Shown here: piece by piece, positions 1-11,145 of the stretch
Position numbering within the stretch: the first letter of the stretch is position 1
Layout: each line of letters begins with the position of its first letter
DNA from: Phorcus lineatus
Taxonomy: Eukaryota; Mollusca; Gastropoda; Trochida; Trochidae
Assembly: GCA_921293015.1 (NCBI GenBank)
Contig: OV121086.1
Span: forward strand, 48,129,402-48,193,401
Direction of reading: 5' to 3'
Length of the DNA: 64,000 nucleotides
Translations under genes and position numbers: made by a program
Notes under the pieces: generated by a model
What the model was told of the DNA's origin: nothing
Seen by the model: only the letters and a program-made list of their open reading frames with translations
Databases searched by the model: none

Positions 1-971
1 ATGTATTTTAAGAACAATATCATTTCAACATGTCAGAACCATTTAGGAGAATTGGTACAGCTATAATTTTTCCACTGCTATACAAAGGGTTCCTTCCTAA
101 AGGGGCATTTTAGAAGCGATACAATGGGTTAAATTACGAGAATGAGCATGTTGAATCAAGAGTCTTCTTTCTTCTTTTCTAAGTTCTTATACTTGCTATG
201 ATGTGGAAGCTTTGATTTCTGATCTGATATGTATTTAAGATAAGAATTCAATACCTTTTCTCTGACATCAGTAGCAAATAAAACGTTTCGCATAATGAAA
301 CAGACAGGATACATTCAGTGGTTTCACATTACTAACATTTAACTGACTCTATTGTACACTCTATAAATCTTGTCTCGTCCTAGACATAGGCATCAGTGAA
401 GACATTTTAACGCCTATACAGAATTTGATATATTAATGACATGAAGCTTAACAATTTTGAAGGAATTACTTAGGTTTCAAAAAGCCTCAATGCTTACCTT
501 TTAAAACTGTAACCTTTTACACATCAATCACACTTTACAGGCTACGTGGTATAAATCGATACACTTACACTGGGAGTTTGGAAGGCTATTCAATGTGTCA
601 GTGTGCTTAGATTTCCTGAAATATATATTCTTATTGATTTTAAGGTGAGTTTTTTTAATTAGGCAATAGATGAAGGCAGAGAGTTACAAGCTTAAGCAAA
701 GTGTTACGGTTTTCATGTTAATTAATTTGTTTGAATGATTTTCTGTCAAAAGTAATAAATAATTCTTGACATGTTTTTAAAGTCAATGTATATTTAAGTT
801 AAAAGGATTTAATTTATTTCAACGCTATTCATCTATGTCAAACTATACATTGATATTGAAGGTTTTCTCTCTGAATTCTCACAAAAACGTTATTGATATA
901 CTTGCGAGAGGAACGTAACAAATCTACATTAAGCATGTCTTTGGGCATGAAAACGATTTTAAAAGAAAAAC
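1..971. other. AT-rich gene-free stretch
   Basis: No recognisable gene, repeat or RNA was seen. Open frames are short and the sequence is AT-rich. Confidence 0.5.
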
Positions 972-1130
972 TCATGATTCCTGTATCATGTTTAATCCAT
1001 CCATCCATGACCCGCACGTGTGTCTTCTTCCATCAACAACGTCCTTGATCCTTGGTAATCTCTTTACAAACTCTGCTACTCTTTTGTAACTTGCAGAAAC
1101 CATGTGGATATGATCATGATGCTGTTTCAT
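972..1130 (-). other. Unassigned protein-like open frame (possible exon), copy 1 of a duplicated segment
   Basis: On the minus strand a frame of 52 codons opens with ATG at 1130 and closes with TGA at 972. It encodes a mixed-charge peptide containing KRVAEFVKRLPRIKDVV and later RRHTCG. I do not recognise the family. The upstream part (1083-1193) is clearly related to 3105-3220, and over 16 codons the two copies align without gaps in the same minus-strand frame (GMKQ..D.I.M.SA), which suggests former or present coding. An in-frame stop lies three codons upstream of the ATG. It could be an exon of an unknown gene, a decayed gene copy, or part of a repeat. Confidence 0.3.
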
Positions 1131-1205
1131 ACCGTACTAGTGTTTGCTTATAGTATGTGTAGTCTTCACTGTCGTAACCCAGCGTCGTTTTGTGATACAT
1201 AGAGA

Positions 1206-1344
1206 ATACTAAACGACGTCCCGTTTAACAACATTTTTATGAAACGAGTGAATGGTTTGGTATTTAACGAGCGAAAGCGAGTTAGATACCTATACTATTC
1301 AAAAGTTTCATAAAGAACTATTTAAACGGGATTGAGTTTAGTAT
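1206..1344. repeat. Palindromic MITE-like foldback element
   Basis: The segment starts atactaaac and ends gtttagtat, with further inward complementary blocks (cccgttta with taaacggg; atgaaac with gtttcat). A central hairpin is formed by ggtatttaac and gttagatacc around gagcgaaagcgag. It has no coding capacity. Such structure is typical of small non-autonomous foldback DNA transposons. It lies next to copy 1 of the duplicated segment and has no counterpart beside copy 2, so it probably inserted after the duplication. Confidence 0.6.
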
Positions 1345-1521
1345 TTTATTTATTACTCGAAATGTAAGCATGAAAATAGCCGACCCTACCATTGCTGCCC
1401 CGCCGCAAACATTGTGACCTCATACTGAACGGTTATGACGTCAATCAGCACGCGATGTTATGATGTGTCATAACATTGTAGATATATGACGGCGATATCT
1501 TCAACGGGCGAGTAATAAAAT
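1343..1521. repeat. Second short inverted-repeat element abutting the first
   Basis: The left end attttatttattactcg matches the reverse complement of the right end cgagtaataaaat, apart from a 4-base insertion. The interior has small inverted repeats such as gttatgatgtgtcataac. It directly follows the palindrome ending at 1344, so the two may be one composite element or a nested pair. No open frame is present. Confidence 0.4.
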
Positions 1522-3104
1522 GCATTTGCACATGGACCGTTCAGACTCATGTTTCATAAACCAATCTATTATTTTATAGGACTGGTGTGTAAAATGACGA
1601 AGAACATCTCAGGTGAATTGGTGATTGGTTCAGTTGGTGCAATCGGAATACTTTAACACTGCATGTTCTTCCTACTTGATTATTGTTTCCTGTCATTCGG
1701 TGCCTAATTAAGTTTTTAACGCGAATATTATGTAACGATCTTTAACGGTCCCTTACATTAAAATTGCATTCAGCTACATTTTGTAATTTTCATATTTTAG
1801 TTAATGAGATTGGACATTTAAAGAGCAATTTGGTTTTTTTATTTACTTTCAATTATTTAGATTATATAGATACAAAACCGTACATAATACTGAAATACAA
1901 TGTTAATTATACATAAAAATATAATTAGAGGATTATTGAAAACTTGGAACATATTAACACGATTTCTTAGTGATATAAAAAAAAACCAGTTAATTTTCAA
2001 AACCAGTTGTTTTCAAATAGAGATTTCGTGTTCATAAAACATAATCCACTAGAGGTTTGCAATGGTAACTTTGTTCAGTGCAGTATTTGTACGTGCGTTA
2101 TCCTGCCTAGATTACACAACGTTATTGCTTCTTGCATCATCCGGACAGCCATTGCCAGCATAAACATGTCACCTGTTGCTTCCTGCTCTGCTGTATAATA
2201 GAGCTTCTTTTCCTTGGCAATTGATACAAGGCAGCCTTACACATCCGATATTCATTTTAAGTATACTGAAATCGTATTGTAACAGGAAAAAGCTTTGAAA
2301 AATCTTAGTTCTCTTGCCAGCTTAATGGTAACATTCTACATGTTTCTAAACACAATTAACCCGTTCCCCAAAGAACCATTTTGATGTCTTACTTAATCTT
2401 TTTAAAGTTTGTTGAAACTGTTTATTTGATAAATTAATACCATAGCAATGCCGAATGTAACCCAGCTGTGGTTGTTTACATAGTCTACATACGGAAATTT
2501 TCATTCAAATGTTATCAAAGCGTATCACCAGAAAGCCCGTTTTTGTGATTTTTGTAACTTAATGTGGACAATTATGAATACATGCAACTCATTTTGAACA
2601 CCTAGTTACCTATCTGATTCAATCAGTATTCATTTCCAAAGTGTACAGGAAAGGGGAATGAGTTTTGATTTATCAACTTCTTTAGATGATTTTTAACTAT
2701 GCAAGCTTTCATTTATTAATGATGCCTCACATTAACTATTCTTATTGTACCTTTAAGTATAACTCTATCGTCAACTATACATTAATCCTATATTTATCAA
2801 ATGTTTCATGTATTATTTTCCTTGACGTTAACTCACAATTAGTATTGGAGTTTTCCTAAAGCTTTGGTACTTTCCTACAAGCACATGAGATTTAATTAAT
2901 CTTGAAATCAAGGTTAACACGAAATCACGCAATTGTAAGCCCCTTTTTGAAGGTTGTAATTAAGTCAATATTAAGATTCATATGCATTACAAGGTAGAAG
3001 CTTCGAATTTGGTCCCTCTATATAATCATTTTTCTTTCATTACATTTCATTTTCACATAGTCCTTATCCTCCCGCACCCTACCAAGTGCAACTTATGATG
3101 TTAT
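1522..3104. other. Gene-free stretch with one minus-strand protein-like open frame
   Basis: Mostly AT-rich with no recognised gene. At 2075-2236 on the minus strand a 53-codon frame without ATG start reads as a helix-like peptide (YYTAEQEATGDMFMLAMAVR, then MMQEAITLCN). It has no convincing splice sites and no recognised family; it may be a decayed exon. Confidence 0.3.
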
Positions 3105-3220
3105 TGTTGTTATTTGCAGACAACATCTGGATAAGATCTTCATCTTGCTTCATACCACACGCATGCTTGCTCATCAGTATTTGCAATAAGACGTAGTCGT
3201 GATTGCTTTAGCTCGACGTC
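3105..3220. repeat. Diverged duplicate of 1083-1193 (copy 2)
   Basis: Aligns with 1083-1193 over about 110 bases at roughly 70-75 percent by eye, sharing ttgcag, a catctggata block, gcttcatacc and a gtagtc...cgac region. On the minus strand the frame reads CGMKQDEDLIQMLSA before a stop, matching the frame in copy 1. The intact downstream part of copy 1 is not preserved here, so this copy looks more decayed. Confidence 0.45.
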
Positions 3221-5860
3221 CTTCAATTATACATGGCAATTACACAAGGAACGTTACGTCACATATACTATCTATAATACATATCAGAAACCTGTGATTG
3301 CCCAGTGAGGTTATGTAACTAGAACCTTGGAGTCTGAGATGTGGGACTGTCTCTCTAGATGAAATTTGAATATAGTAGTAAATGCGTGTAAATGTGGTAC
3401 TTTACTAGGGGTATGTCGTTGTTAAAAGTTTTTCGTTCCGGTTAAAACTGCAAATAAAGAAAACAATCAAAGTTTAAATAATAAAATCTAAAAGGGTTTT
3501 CTTTTGCTCTTACGTTCTACTTGGACCATCTGGACACAGGCTGTTGTCATGTATATACACAGAAAGGATATGTGGCAATTTCAACAAGCTCACAAAAACA
3601 TTGATGCTTGCCAAGAAGACATTAAACAAATGGTATTAATTACTTAGTGCGATAAAAAAAAAATTTTGATAATCATACAATTTTCACCACTCAAAAACCT
3701 ACTAGCCTTGCGTGATCTTTTACATGTTTATCTGTATGATATATTTTACCTGGAACGTGCAATGGCTCATAGCTCTTGTTTCGAATTGCTGAATAACTAT
3801 CGAATCTTGCATCACCTGCATATCGCTTGTGACTGACTGCTGTGCTGCAGGGGTGCGGATCTGTTTCATTGTAGATGCGCCATTTAAACGTTTGCCAGTA
3901 CATTTATCATCGAGTATATTAAGAATCGTTCTAAAACATCTTAAATACTTAAATATACGTAATATTCACAATCAAGCTTGAGGATAACATCAGAGATGTT
4001 TCTTCATAAGAAACGAATATGAACGAACCTTGTTGCTTTCATAAAGGCGGTTTTATCTTGGAAGTTAAAAATATGTATTTGTATATACATATATATATCT
4101 TTAAGCAGAGATTAATATTTGACCCAGCCGATGTTCAGGAAAAGTGGCATGACTGGTTGAATTTATCGCAGAAACGGCTTTTACCACGATTCAGTTAGTG
4201 TCGTTGATGTACCATGGACACTGTCTCAAACATAAAATAAGGATTGCTATTTCGGTGCTTAATATTCTTAAAGCATGCTATTTGCTCGTGTATTTGAGAA
4301 TAATACCAGCTTGCAAGTTTACATGAGGGAGTTCGGTAAACTGTCAATGAACCGATTGGTAGATTTTTCAGTGCTGGTCGATTCATTAGTGCAAACATGT
4401 ATGTTTTGTCATACAAAAGTCATATCTAGCTATATGGCTGACAAACGTCCACGTGCATACAAACACTACCGGCAGGTTCTGATGTGTGGGAGCAACGGTA
4501 TTGCGTATGTGAGCACCTGCTAAAACATGAATCAGTATGTTCGGAGAACATGATGCAACAGACTAGAGAAGGTGTAGTCGTGTCGGGCCCCAGGTTTCTC
4601 TGGGTCAAGAATCTGCTTTGGGGTTATTCCAGTATAAAGAAAGGTTATCAAAACATCACGATTTGTTCACAAAGTGCTCATTGCGTCAGATCTCTAAGAG
4701 AGTTCCTTACAGCAAGTTCACCTACAAATCAGTTCCTGATGGGATAAACTTCTCTGCTTAAATGGAAGGCATATCTTCTTTATAAAGGTTTTGCAAAATG
4801 CAATGCGAGCACATGCCTCATGACGGTGACCTTTCATCGAAATGTCCGCCGATATGTCTGACACGCATGTTTCTAGCATATGAGATTGCATATTGTTCTT
4901 TACCACTCTACGAATTCATTTTTGCGATTACTAATATGTAAGAGATTTTAGATGGAGGAAATCTTGCTCAAGTGTCTTATTATGTCTAATGCCAAACGTA
5001 CATAAGTACGAGTCGATCAAAGGAACAATTCTCGGTAGTTTTTACTTTAGTTTTATTGTGTTCAGTCATTCAAAATCGTTTTCTCAACAGAATCCGATAA
5101 AACCCATAACGGTCATTCTGTATTTTTTTTAAATTATATCGTTTTCAATTTTGTGACGTGTTATGAATGTAATGCTCTAAATGATTCCGATAGAATTATG
5201 TGCATTGCCCCTGGAAAAGGTTTTAGTAACATAAATATCGAAGTCAGATATGGTATGACATAGACATGGCCTCTTTTGACGGAAGAGAACTTTGGTTTTA
5301 AAAAAACCAATGCTTTCCTACCTGCCGACAATCAAATATTATGTTCACGTCCGTTAATAGTGATCTTGCTGACGCTGTGCCACTGACAGGCGGACTTCTG
5401 AGAAGCCCTAGCTTATTCCTTTACCTCGTTTGCTAATTCAACCTATGGCAAAAAGACTATAAGTAACAAAGCGTCAAAGGAGGAGTGTGATGACAGGCAT
5501 GACAAACACGGAAATATCGTCCCTCGGGCGTGTTTTGTACCTCTATATTAACTATATTTTCACTAAAGTGAAAATACGACTATCTACTTTTTTGTGTTTA
5601 AATATCGGGCCATTTTTTAGTGTATAATTCTATATTCCATTGCTATGTTTATAATAAACCAAGTTATCTCCTCTTTTTCAAGATGGTTAAGTCGTAGTTT
5701 GGTACTATATATTCTATAAGTTATCTTCCTGTCTTAACGTCTACATCTGGTTCTGATTTCCACTATAGAGCACATCGGGGAAGGCTGTGCAATTGGCTGT
5801 GTGATAACCACCTTATGCCTCGATGACTTTGCTAATCTTGTAATAATTTTAATAATTATA
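3221..5860. other. No recognised gene; ORF-dense patch at about 4190-4910
   Basis: A 70-codon minus frame (3691-3903) and several overlapping 60-87-codon frames on both strands (4195-4906) stand out from the AT-rich surroundings. Overlap on both strands and lack of any family signature suggest chance or a decayed element. No function is assigned. Confidence 0.35.
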
Positions 5861-5871
5861 TTCTTCCTGAG

Positions 5872-6171
5872 CCGCCACTTGACTCAATACCTTATCGTGG
5901 TGTGGTGGTTAGCGTGCTTCAGAGACCCCTAGAGCTATGCCAGTCGGAGCATGCTCCTGGTAGGGACAGGTCGACGGATAGAAGCCAGACCAAATTTGAG
6001 TCCTCAAAAACCTGATCTCTGTCTCCAACTTTGCCTTTCTTTTCGTCTGTTTCATCATCCTATCGATCCCTTTCTCTCTTATCTGTCCACTCTCTTTTGG
6101 ATGCGTGTCATCCACGTGTTTAATAACTGAAATATTGTTCAAAACACGTTAAACCCCAGCTCACTCACTGC
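5872..6171 (+). mobile_element. Full-length tRNA-type SINE with 11-bp target-site duplication
   Basis: The element is flanked by the perfect direct repeat ttcttcctgag at 5861-5871 and 6172-6182. Near its 5' end a Pol III A-box-like stretch (tggtggttagcg) is visible at about 5900, and the 3' end is gttaaaccccagctcactcac, shared in style with the other SINEs here. The body is about 300 bases with no coding capacity. A pyrimidine-rich middle part differs from the 12.2-kb SINE, so it is probably a different subfamily sharing the 3' tail. Confidence 0.75.
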
Positions 6172-6399
6172 TTCTTCCTGAGTACATTTGTTTTCAGCTA
6201 CAGCTTAACATTAAACGGCTAAACAGTCTGTATCAATTTTTATCATGAAACTCATGTCAACTATGTAGAACTTCTTTATTCTTTTACTAAATGTATGGTA
6301 GGTATTTGCCATACCATCTCAGACTGTCATTTTAGAAGCCACCATTTCTTTCTACTCAGTATACATGCAATTGGCATCGCATTCATTATCATGACGTCC

Positions 6400-6690
6400 A
6401 ATCAATGCCCTAAAGACAACTTGTATTGATGATTATTTATGTTTTACAACATAAAGCATAGAATTGTTTCCCATAAAACTCAACCGTTAGCCACGAAACT
6501 TCCCGTCATGATTAAAATAGACCGATAAACGAATGCAATGAATAAATGTAGGTTTGGAACTAGTGTTGATTCGACAGTGTCGTAGAATGAGGACGTTAAT
6601 GATAGAATGATTGCCGAAAAGGATAGAGCGCTCATGAAGATTTTATGGTTTCAGTTACATTGGAATAGTGTCTCATCTCAGCATGGGTCT
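6400..6690. repeat. Diverged segmental duplicate, copy A (partner 7975-8290)
   Basis: Shares a colinear series of blocks with 7975-8290: ttgtattgat, attatttatgttt, ataaaactca, cccgtc, tagaatgag, and gatagaatgattg followed by a catga block. Identity is about 70 percent by eye with small gaps. The homology seems to continue towards the minus-strand open frame at 7686-7928, where copy A has stops, so copy A may be the dead partner of a duplicated gene 5' region. Confidence 0.5.
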
Positions 6691-6915
6691 TTGCTGTATA
6701 GTTAAGATGATATAACATGTGCAAAACCTATTTCGTTTCCGAGGTATTTGTGTGGTGGTTTGGTTATCAACGTATTTTAATTGGTTTATTGGATTTTATC
6801 ATGATTAATCTGAGCTATCTACTAACAACAATGACAAGCTTCGTCATACTTGCTTTAAAATGTAAAATGAAAAATGTTTCTACAAAATAATACTGGTTTG
6901 GAACCACCAATATAC

Positions 6916-7152
6916 GTGTAGGTGAGGTGAGGTGATGTAGGGTTTAAAGTCGCTTTCAAGAGTAGTTCACTTATATCGCGGCCGCTAGTATTATTGCAGG
7001 AAGAAAGCCCGCAATACCATTGTGTCTATGCATTACGGTGAAACCTGCGAGAATCGGCTGGAACTAGCGAACCATGGGTCATACTGCACTGCACCACAGA
7101 CCTCTTGATCCGAAGCCGAACGCGTTAGGCACTGCGCTATCCCGTCCCCATC
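6916..7152 (-). mobile_element. SINE, minus-strand copy, with target-site duplication
   Basis: Read on the minus strand it starts with a tRNA-like head (gggatagcgcagtgcctaac, A box) and ends with the tail complementary to gtgaggtgagg. The flanks carry the 13-base repeat accaccaatatac at 6903-6915 and 7153-7165. The B box is degenerate. It is homologous to the SINE at 12224-12537, including the caggtttcaccg and cgcaataccat-type central blocks. Confidence 0.75.
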
Positions 7153-7685
7153 ACCACCAATATACACATTGAAAACGACATATAAGTGACTGTTAGGGGA
7201 ACATTCCTGGTGATAATACAGTTTAACAGACGGGCAGATTTTATTCCGTAATAGACCGTAACGAACTTGCATAATATCAGGTATAGATGGACAGTGGTAG
7301 TTCAAGTTAGATAGCTTTATACCTGAAAAGAATAATCAGCTTCTCACGTTAAAGTTATGGTGTGTAAGATTCCGTGAGGAACTGTGAGTACTAAAGATAT
7401 GTTCATGTATGTGAATGTCGTTGTGCAGCTATTGTAGTCAGTAGTATTGCTACGTAGTCAACTCCTTGATTAAACCATAGTGTAAGAAAAGCCATTCTAA
7501 AACAGATTTATTTTAACATTTAGAAGCATGTTCTGCTTGCCAATATAGTCGAAATTGTTTATGAGATTAAAAAGTGTAAGGATTTTGGTCCATGTGAAAT
7601 AATCTGGACCACAGCTTTGTAGCTTTTGCCTGTGCGACTCTAAACCTTGCATGATGCGTACTAGTTTCAAACTTCGAGAAAGCTT

Positions 7686-7928
7686 TTAAAATACATTGGA
7701 TGGTTGGGAGCGGGTTTCGCAGGCTTTTGTCCAAAGACCATTGGATAAAACACCACTCAAGGTCCTACTATAAGTTACCACTTTCTCTATTGGTATGTCA
7801 TCGTTTTCCGTTCGAACCAATGTGTTTGGTTTCATTCTGCCGTGGTCGAGAATCAACGTGATTACTGAGCTAGAAACACTGCCAACCATAGCATATGCCA
7901 TTAGAACCAACCATCTGTTTCCTCTCAA
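7686..7928 (-). CDS. Candidate coding exon: membrane-anchor-like N-terminus, unidentified
   Basis: An 80-codon open frame on the minus strand. The first ATG in frame is at about 7901; the peptide from there starts MAYAMVGSVSSSVITLILD, a hydrophobic stretch of about 20 residues that could be a signal peptide or type II membrane anchor, followed by a hydrophilic part containing RTENDDIPIEKVV. A plausible splice acceptor (gtttctacag) precedes the frame just above 7928. I recognise no family. A related but broken sequence at about 6350-6400 suggests this is one member of an old duplication. It could be the first coding exon of a secreted or Golgi protein, or a chance frame. Confidence 0.27.
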   Translation of the reverse strand: MRGNRWLVLMAYAMVGSVSSSVITLILDHGRMKPNTLVRTENDDIPIEKVVTYSRTLSGVLSNGLWTKACETRSQPSNVF

Positions 7929-7974
7929 ACTGTAGAAACGTTCTTATAGCCATCAACCCAGTACCAAGAGGGCA

Positions 7975-8290
7975 AATCAATATCTAAAACCCAATTTGTA
8001 TTGATTATTATTTATGTTTACTGCATGCATATGGCAATTGTTTGATATAAAACTCAGCCTTCAATCAAGGAACCTTTCCCGTCCTGAACAATATACACCG
8101 ATTAAGGACGACATAACTCAGGTAACTGGTATGACTTCGTTTGGAGCTGTTTTTTGATGCAACAGTGGGATAGAATGAGAACGGTTGGAGGACATAAACG
8201 ATAGAATGATTGGCCGATTGGATTCCGCTTTCATGATGATATTAAGGTTAACGCACTCTGGATAGGTTGCATCATCCCAGTATGTCTAGG
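7975..8290. repeat. Diverged segmental duplicate, copy B (partner 6400-6690)
   Basis: Colinear with 6400-6690 at a spacing of about 1.6 kb. A SINE (6916-7152) lies between the copies. On the minus strand this copy lies immediately upstream of the candidate exon 7686-7928, so it would be its promoter or 5' region if that exon is real. Confidence 0.5.
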
Positions 8291-8797
8291 TGCTGTGCGG
8301 ATTTGATGATGTTGCGTTTCAAAATAGCTATTCCATTAGAGTGCATTTTATGAGAAGGCTCTGTGCTTATGTATAGAATTTACATATGTATGTGGTCCTG
8401 ATATCAACGTGCGATGGATGGACATCGTTGCTGTTGTTAAGATTATTTGAGTATGACATACTAACAGTGGTGAAGAAAGGAGTGTTTTCAAATGGCCATT
8501 CTTTTGAATATTTTCAACACGTGGTGATAAAATTCACATTTTAAAAAAATCGTCATATGAACATGAACAAGAATTCAAGACAATGTATGTTGGCGTTCCA
8601 TCTAAAAATGTTTCAAGAATCCCCCTCGGGGAGGATATACCATCTACACCGACCCTTCCTGTCTTGTGTTTAATTTGTATACATTGTTATTAAACAAATT
8701 CCTTCCAACTTGAATGATGAAATTACCGTTGAAAGAGATCTTGATGAATTACTTAATAATATGTATTATTTATATATGTGGGAAACCACGACTATGA

Positions 8798-8915
8798 GGA
8801 CTCACACTCACAGAATGTGAACCCTAAGGGGAGGGATAACCCGAGTTTCCGAAGGGTTTGAGGGTTTACAGACTCTCAGGGTTCACAGTTTCTGGTAAGT
8901 CCGAGAAGAGGGTTT
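8798..8915. repeat. Imperfect inverted repeat (foldback)
   Basis: The left arm (ggactcacactcacagaatg then tgaaccct) pairs with the right arm (agggttcacagtttctgg then taagtcc). The loop region is rich in gggttt-type runs. No open frame or target duplication is evident. Confidence 0.45.
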
Positions 8916-10379
8916 TTCATTTTTTCAACCTTCAAGATGAGACAAAATTAAAAACCATGATAACAGGCCAATGACGCCATAGAAGAGTTCTATAGGAGTA
9001 CTCGTTTTATCAAGCACGTGTACATCATGTCACCAAAGACTGAGATTTTCACGGAAATCTCGTTCATTCAATGCACTTTTTGCGTTTCAACAGTACTTCG
9101 AGGAATAGAATATGTGACAATAGATAGAGTAATTTTAGCATGTTTTTGTAAAGCGTCCGTGGCAGTGCGGTAGAGTGTTCTAATAGTGGAGCAAATGATA
9201 ACGAGTTCCGAGTCCCAGAAATTGTTTTGCGTATAATTCTCGGTTATAATTGTTTGATAGGGATAGAGTTCTAAATAAGTTGGTCGGTAAAACATTTACG
9301 CAATAAAGATCTTATTTCACAAAGAAACTGTTTATAAGAAGGTATTAGGTATTTACAAGTCACATCACGGAAAAAAGGCATGAAACCATGTGATACGATC
9401 TTAAAAAGGTTGTATGAAATGCAGCAGAATGCTTGAGGTAGGTTGATTAAACAGGAGAATCACCACGTGGCATTGATGGTGTTCCTACATGCTGTTTCAT
9501 CATGCACCGACAAGGCTGGTTACCTTATGTCTAATACTGAATGGTCGTACGTGCAGACTCTCATAAATGAACTTTAGGCTTGCATCATTCACAACACACC
9601 CTTCTGTACAATGTCTTTTCGGCAATATGTGAAGTCAAAATTACCAGTTTACGTAAAACGGTCTTTTACTTTTTATGCAAAATGTTTCCATTGAAAAATA
9701 AATATTAAAAGTTATATGATAATTTACGTTTATATGATTATTTATGAATGGTAATTGTAATCAATATTTATTATCTATATGCTATTTAGTTGTTAGACTA
9801 TTTTATAAAACATGAGAGGCAAACTATATGAACCTTAGTATCTGTCAGACTTTTAATGATGACGCTCATAATGGACTGGACCAAGTAGCTTTGCTGTTCA
9901 ATCCCATCTTAATGAAATCAGTAAGAAGCTATCGCTCGTACCCTCCATCGTTGAGATTAACGTGTCATCCGCTTTCTCACCATTCACCTATGGTTACCTT
10001 GTTTCTTTATAATAGTCCAGTATCAACATCTTCTTGTGACAATCAAAAATAAGAAAGATGAATGTGACTTAAGAGAATGCTACATAGAGAAGGAATCATT
10101 ATATTGCAATCCATTTGAATTAATCAGTCCGATACATTTTTAGTCAAAATGAATATCCAGTCATCACGCTAGATACCATAGTGCTCATACATTAATGATA
10201 GGCAATTTATGTAGTGACTTCACGAGCAGGTGTATATGCGGAAGGGTCTGGGGGGTTTTCATAAAGATATGTAAAACTCGCTCTTCATAATTTAAACTTA
10301 TATCGTTTACTAACCGTTAGATATCACTGTGTCTCAATATCTAATGGTATTTTAATGGTTTTAGACATTAACTCCTGGT
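8916..10379. other. Gene-free stretch
   Basis: Two ATG-started frames of about 75 codons (9068-9295 minus, 9828-10052 plus) have no family signature, no splice context and no paralogue in the window. They are probably chance frames. Nothing else was seen. Confidence 0.4.
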
Positions 10380-10409
10380 TGATTTTCTAGAACATTGCTA
10401 GTGAAGGTC

Positions 10410-10610
10410 TACAGAAATCTCTAAGATCCCAACACTCTCTAAATGGCCTTGTACACAAACCAAGGAGGGCTTTAGAGTTGAGGCGGCAGTATGGTAAACC
10501 TGAAGTGCTAGGTTTGACTCCTGTGACCGGGTGTAAAAACCCTGGAGCCACCTTTTGTGCAGACTCTTTTGGTGGTATCACAACTCCTTGTGATAAGTGG
10601 TCACAATCTT
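10410..10610 (+). mobile_element. Possible tRNA-derived SINE fragment
   Basis: Higher GC than its flanks, with a B-box-like ggtttgactcc at about 10510 preceded by a weak A-box-like stretch. The part after it (ccctggagccacc ... ggtggtatcacaactcc) looks like the body of a SINE, but no second copy occurs in the window and no target duplication was found. Confidence 0.25.
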
Positions 10611-11116
10611 ATGTATCTTAATAGACCCACATATCCTTTTGTAAATGACCAGATGCAGATAATATGAAAACGTGTAGTTGCGGGTACAGCAACGTTCAGT
10701 AGACCTGGCCAAACTGCTATGACTACGTGCCCCAGTCCACAAAGCTTTATACGTAAATAAATAGGATTTTAAGGGACATTAACACGGTTGTCATCATAGC
10801 TGCACGTGTTGAATGATGCCAAGGGAGTTGATATTGTAATCGCTGAGACAAAGGAGGGGTAGCTAACAGACAAGGGGAAAACATAACGCCTTGAAGCAGC
10901 GCTCGCTATAGAAAGATCATATGAGTATGAATACACACTTTTGACAGTTTTGCAAAAAGGTTTCATAAGAGTCTTAAAATTATCTTAAGGAATTAGCAAA
11001 TGTGACCGAGTTCTTGAGAATCGATTCTTTTTTATTTAAGTTTTTGATACCATAAAATCCTGCAAATATAACTTGAAGGATAATCGACCATCAATTGTGG
11101 TAAAACGCACCATTAT

Positions 11117-11145
11117 TGGTTGGAGGCCCCACCGGCCTCCAACCA
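11117..11145. other. Perfect 12-bp GC-rich hairpin
   Basis: tggttggaggcc and ggcctccaacca are exact reverse complements separated by the five-base loop ccacc. It is a conspicuous structure in an AT-rich context; no adjacent gene explains it. Confidence 0.6.

Noticed and set aside
10769..10966. Possible decayed coding sequence on the plus strand (NDAKGVDIVIAETKEG block)
   Set aside because: Only one readable block, several stops and no family match; too weak to call.
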